Source: Pseudomonadota bacterium (lineage in GTDB: Bacteria > Bdellovibrionota_B > Oligoflexia > Oligoflexales > JAPPIL01). From it: a DNA stretch of 6,648 nt. The stretch is taken from contig JAPPIL010000094.1 in NCBI GenBank assembly GCA_028877195.1, positions 1 to 6,648 of the forward strand, given 5' to 3'. The position numbers and the translations under genes are program-made. Under the pieces are notes generated by a model. That model saw nothing but the letters and a program-made list of their open reading frames with translations. It searched no databases and was not told the DNA's origin. Shown piece after piece: positions 4,398-6,648 of the stretch (the stretch's first letter is position 1; each line of letters starts with the position of its first letter).

Positions 4398-6648
4398 TCA
4401 TGGAACAGTGCGGAGAGCTTCGTCAGCACTGGCCTCGGTCTCTGCATTAGCTTCATCAGCCTCATCGGTAGTATCGGTGTCTTCCTCGCCAGCATCCTCG
4501 TCGGCAGCTGGGTCAGCGCTCTGCTCGGTGATGTCATTGACGCTAGGACTTGGGACTTGCGGAATACTCGGCTCAAAAGAGCTACCCTCACTAGCATCAA
4601 AATTGCTGGTGCTATCACGCGACCCATCTAATGGATAAGCGGAATGGCTCTTGTCGCGCTTGATGCGATACATTTCGCGGCGCATTTCTTCTAACTGCTG
4701 CTGTTCATGAGCATCTATCTCATCGCCACGATATTCACCCTCACTCGCAGTCGGCAATAGATTGTAGAACTTACTGCCAGCTTTAGTGTTTACGGTCGTT
4801 AAGAACTTATCGCGCTCGATGATTTTTTGTTTGTAAATCTGTGCTAAATCACTGGCACTATGAACGATGTGCGGTTTCAAGAATACGACCAAGTTAGTTT
4901 TGGTGCTGCCAAGTCTTGAATTGCGAAACAACCAACCAAGAATAGGAATATCACCGAGCAAGGGTATCTTTTGAAAGGTTTCAAATTCTCGCGTCTTCAA
5001 CAGCCCAGAAATAACGACCGTCTGCCCATTCTTGACCGTTACAATTTGTGAGGTTTGGCGTTTGATTAAGTTAGGCAAGCTTTCAGCCGAGTCTTGGGTG
5101 CCAAAGTCGGTAGACTCCAAATCTATCTTCAAAGTTACGTAGTTTGAATGACTGATGTTTGGTTTGATTTTGAGCCGCAAGTCAGCGTTTTGTTTTTCGA
5201 GTTTTTGTGTCTTTGCTCCCGTTGCGGTCAACGGCTCGGTATAAAACAAGCGAGTCTCGCCGTCGATTATCTTTGCTTCTTCGTTGTTAGAGGTTAGAAT
5301 CTGTGGCGTTGCCAATACTTTAGTGTTGGCATCGGTCTTTAAAAGATTGATGAACGCACCTGGCGATACCTTGCCTAGCCCTGGTAACTCAACTTCCATC
5401 CCCGAAAGAATACCTACTGCGATACCATCGCTAGCAAACAAGCCTCGTAGACTTTCCAATGCTTGCATTTGCGTGCTTTCGTTGTTGGCAAGCGCACTGC
5501 CGATAATCAACGACGAGGCATTCTCACCTTGCCAAGTGCCGATACTCTTCATGCCTTCGCTACTACCAGCACCAGCAAAAATACTTGCACCGATTGCGAA
5601 AGAGTCGTTGATGTTGATGTCAAGAATGTCCGCTTCAACATAAACTTGGCTACGACGCAGGTCGAGCTTGCGGATGATGGCGTTGAGTGCCTGATAAGCA
5701 CTGCGGCTACCTGTAATCAATAGCGAGTTGGATGGCTCATAAGCGGTGATTTTTACATTGTTGTCAAACTGCGCGACCGTTGGGGCGCTTGTGCTCCGTG
5801 CTGAAGATAAACGTCTAGAGCGTGCTGTGCGGCGTTGCGGCGAGGATTGGGTCAAAGCCGAGAGAGTCGCAGCGAGAGTTTTAGCATCAGCATAATCCAA
5901 TGGGCGCACGTGAATCGTCGCTTGTTTGCTGGGATCGTCGAGCTCAATGTCAAATTTTTCAACCATCTGCTTGACATCAGCAATCGTGCGCGGCGGGCCA
6001 AAGATAATGACCGAATTAGAGCGCTCATCGATAAGTATCTTATACTCCTGTGCGCCTGATGACCGTGAGCGTTTGCTGCGGGTGGAGCGCGTAACCAGCT
6101 CACGCACCTTCTCGGCGACAGATTTGGCATCCGAAAAACGAATCGGGATAATCTCTAGCCGCGGCTGTTGGGTTTGAACATCAAGGAGGTCGATAATATC
6201 CAACACCCGCCGCACCTTAAAGCCAGTGTCGCTGATAATCAGCGTGTTTGTCGGCTCATAAGCAATCATCGAGTTAGATGAGACAATGCGCGACAAGGTC
6301 GTTTGGATATTTTTGGCATTGATATACTTCAAAGGCACGATCTGGGTAATTATTTCGTCGGTGCGGGGAGTCCACTTTGATCCCATAAACGTTTTAAGAT
6401 TACCCTTAACCGCGGTGCGAATCGGCATAATTTTGATCACCTTGCCAGTCTCGACCGTCGTATGCCCTAAAATGTTCAGTGCCGATAGGAAAGCTTGATA
6501 CGCTTCTTCCTTTGTTACTTTGCGCGGCGAAATTATTTGCACCTTGCCCGACACTTGACGGTCAAGGATAACGTTCTTGCCTGTCCACAATGCCACCGCC
6601 TTGATGATGTCTTTGATTTCCGTTGGCTCTGGAAAATCGATGTTGACG
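4398..6648 (-). CDS. gspD: Type II secretion outer-membrane secretin GspD, 5'-truncated by window edge
   Basis: GspD forms the multimeric outer-membrane channel through which folded proteins leave the periplasm. The frame is open to the right edge; the first full codon ends at 6647, and 749 residues are visible. The signal peptide and true start lie outside. A GTG at 6596 falls inside the N0 domain and is not the start. Domains on the visible protein: N0 about 1-80 (opens VNIDFPEPTEIKDII), N1 about 98-160, N2 about 162-235, N3 about 240-330, then the secretin core about 333-597 with KVLATPQILT (443-452), VVISGLLK and IPLLGDIPILGWLFR. Two loops are unusually basic and Ser-rich, one in N2 (about 186-197) and one in N3 (about 271-287). 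After the core come a Glu/Arg-rich, probably helical stretch (about 640-665) and a very acidic tail (about 705-743). PilQ is less likely: N0-N3 layout and neighbours fit GspD. gspE follows after 15 nt. Confidence 0.96.
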   Translation of the reverse strand, partial: VNIDFPEPTEIKDIIKAVALWTGKNVILDRQVSGKVQIISPRKVTKEEAYQAFLSALNILGHTTVETGKVIKIMPIRTAVKGNLKTFMGSKWTPRTDEIITQIVPLKYINAKNIQTTLSRIVSSNSMIAYEPTNTLIISDTGFKVRRVLDIIDLLDVQTQQPRLEIIPIRFSDAKSVAEKVRELVTRSTRSKRSRSSGAQEYKILIDERSNSVIIFGPPRTIADVKQMVEKFDIELDDPSKQATIHVRPLDYADAKTLAATLSALTQSSPQRRTARSRRLSSARSTSAPTVAQFDNNVKITAYEPSNSLLITGSRSAYQALNAIIRKLDLRRSQVYVEADILDININDSFAIGASIFAGAGSSEGMKSIGTWQGENASSLIIGSALANNESTQMQALESLRGLFASDGIAVGILSGMEVELPGLGKVSPGAFINLLKTDANTKVLATPQILTSNNEEAKIIDGETRLFYTEPLTATGAKTQKLEKQNADLRLKIKPNISHSNYVTLKIDLESTDFGTQDSAESLPNLIKRQTSQIVTVKNGQTVVISGLLKTREFETFQKIPLLGDIPILGWLFRNSRLGSTKTNLVVFLKPHIVHSASDLAQIYKQKIIERDKFLTTVNTKAGSKFYNLLPTASEGEYRGDEIDAHEQQQLEEMRREMYRIKRDKSHSAYPLDGSRDSTSNFDASEGSSFEPSIPQVPSPSVNDITEQSADPAADEDAGEEDTDTTDEADEANAETEASADEALRTVP

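Noticed and set aside
5852..6130. Minus-strand open frame inside gspD in another phase
   Set aside because: It is fully contained in gspD. Its Arg/Ser/Leu-rich product is a frame-shifted reading of the N2/N3 region.
2613..6648. Type IV pilus (PilB/PilQ) reading of gspE and gspD
   Set aside because: The N0-N3 secretin layout, the GspG with its calcium loop and DPW motif, and the D-E-F-G order point to type II secretion.

Overview
The window is one block of a type II secretion system (T2SS, general secretory pathway) operon. All genes read on the minus strand, so transcription runs from high to low coordinates. Gene order is gspD (secretin, cut by the right edge), gspE (ATPase), gspF (inner-membrane platform), gspG (major pseudopilin) and a gspH-like minor pseudopilin. 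The last 117 bases (1-117) hold no supportable gene. They carry a terminator-like hairpin and, at the very edge, an inverted repeat that resembles an insertion-sequence tip.

Organism: this looks like a Gram-negative bacterium of the former Deltaproteobacteria (Myxococcota, Bdellovibrionota or relatives). That is inferred from remembered family patterns: the secretin N0/N1 wording, a GspG cleaved before Met instead of Phe, and a long GspH with a late 'YFFP.GY' segment. Base composition looks moderate by eye (not computed). I cannot name a genus.

Layout: gspD and gspE are 15 nt apart, with a GAGGTGA ribosome site and a TTG start for gspE. gspE and gspF overlap by one base (TGATG). gspF and gspG are 14 nt apart, with a strong AGGAG. 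The gspG stop codon sits in the loop of a perfect 8-bp hairpin. The start of the following gspH-like gene is unclear: a prepilin-like ATG start lies in the wrong frame.

How it works: GspE hydrolyses ATP on the cytoplasmic side and drives GspF. GspF assembles GspG subunits, capped by GspH and other minor pseudopilins, into a periplasmic pseudopilus. The pseudopilus moves folded exoproteins through the GspD outer-membrane channel. GspC would be expected upstream, and GspI-N downstream or elsewhere, but none are visible here.

I found no clearly new system. The points most worth a second look are the gspG/gspH junction, the strongly charged insertions (acidic in GspH and the GspD tail, basic in the GspD N2 and N3 loops), and the abrupt end of the operon after gspH.
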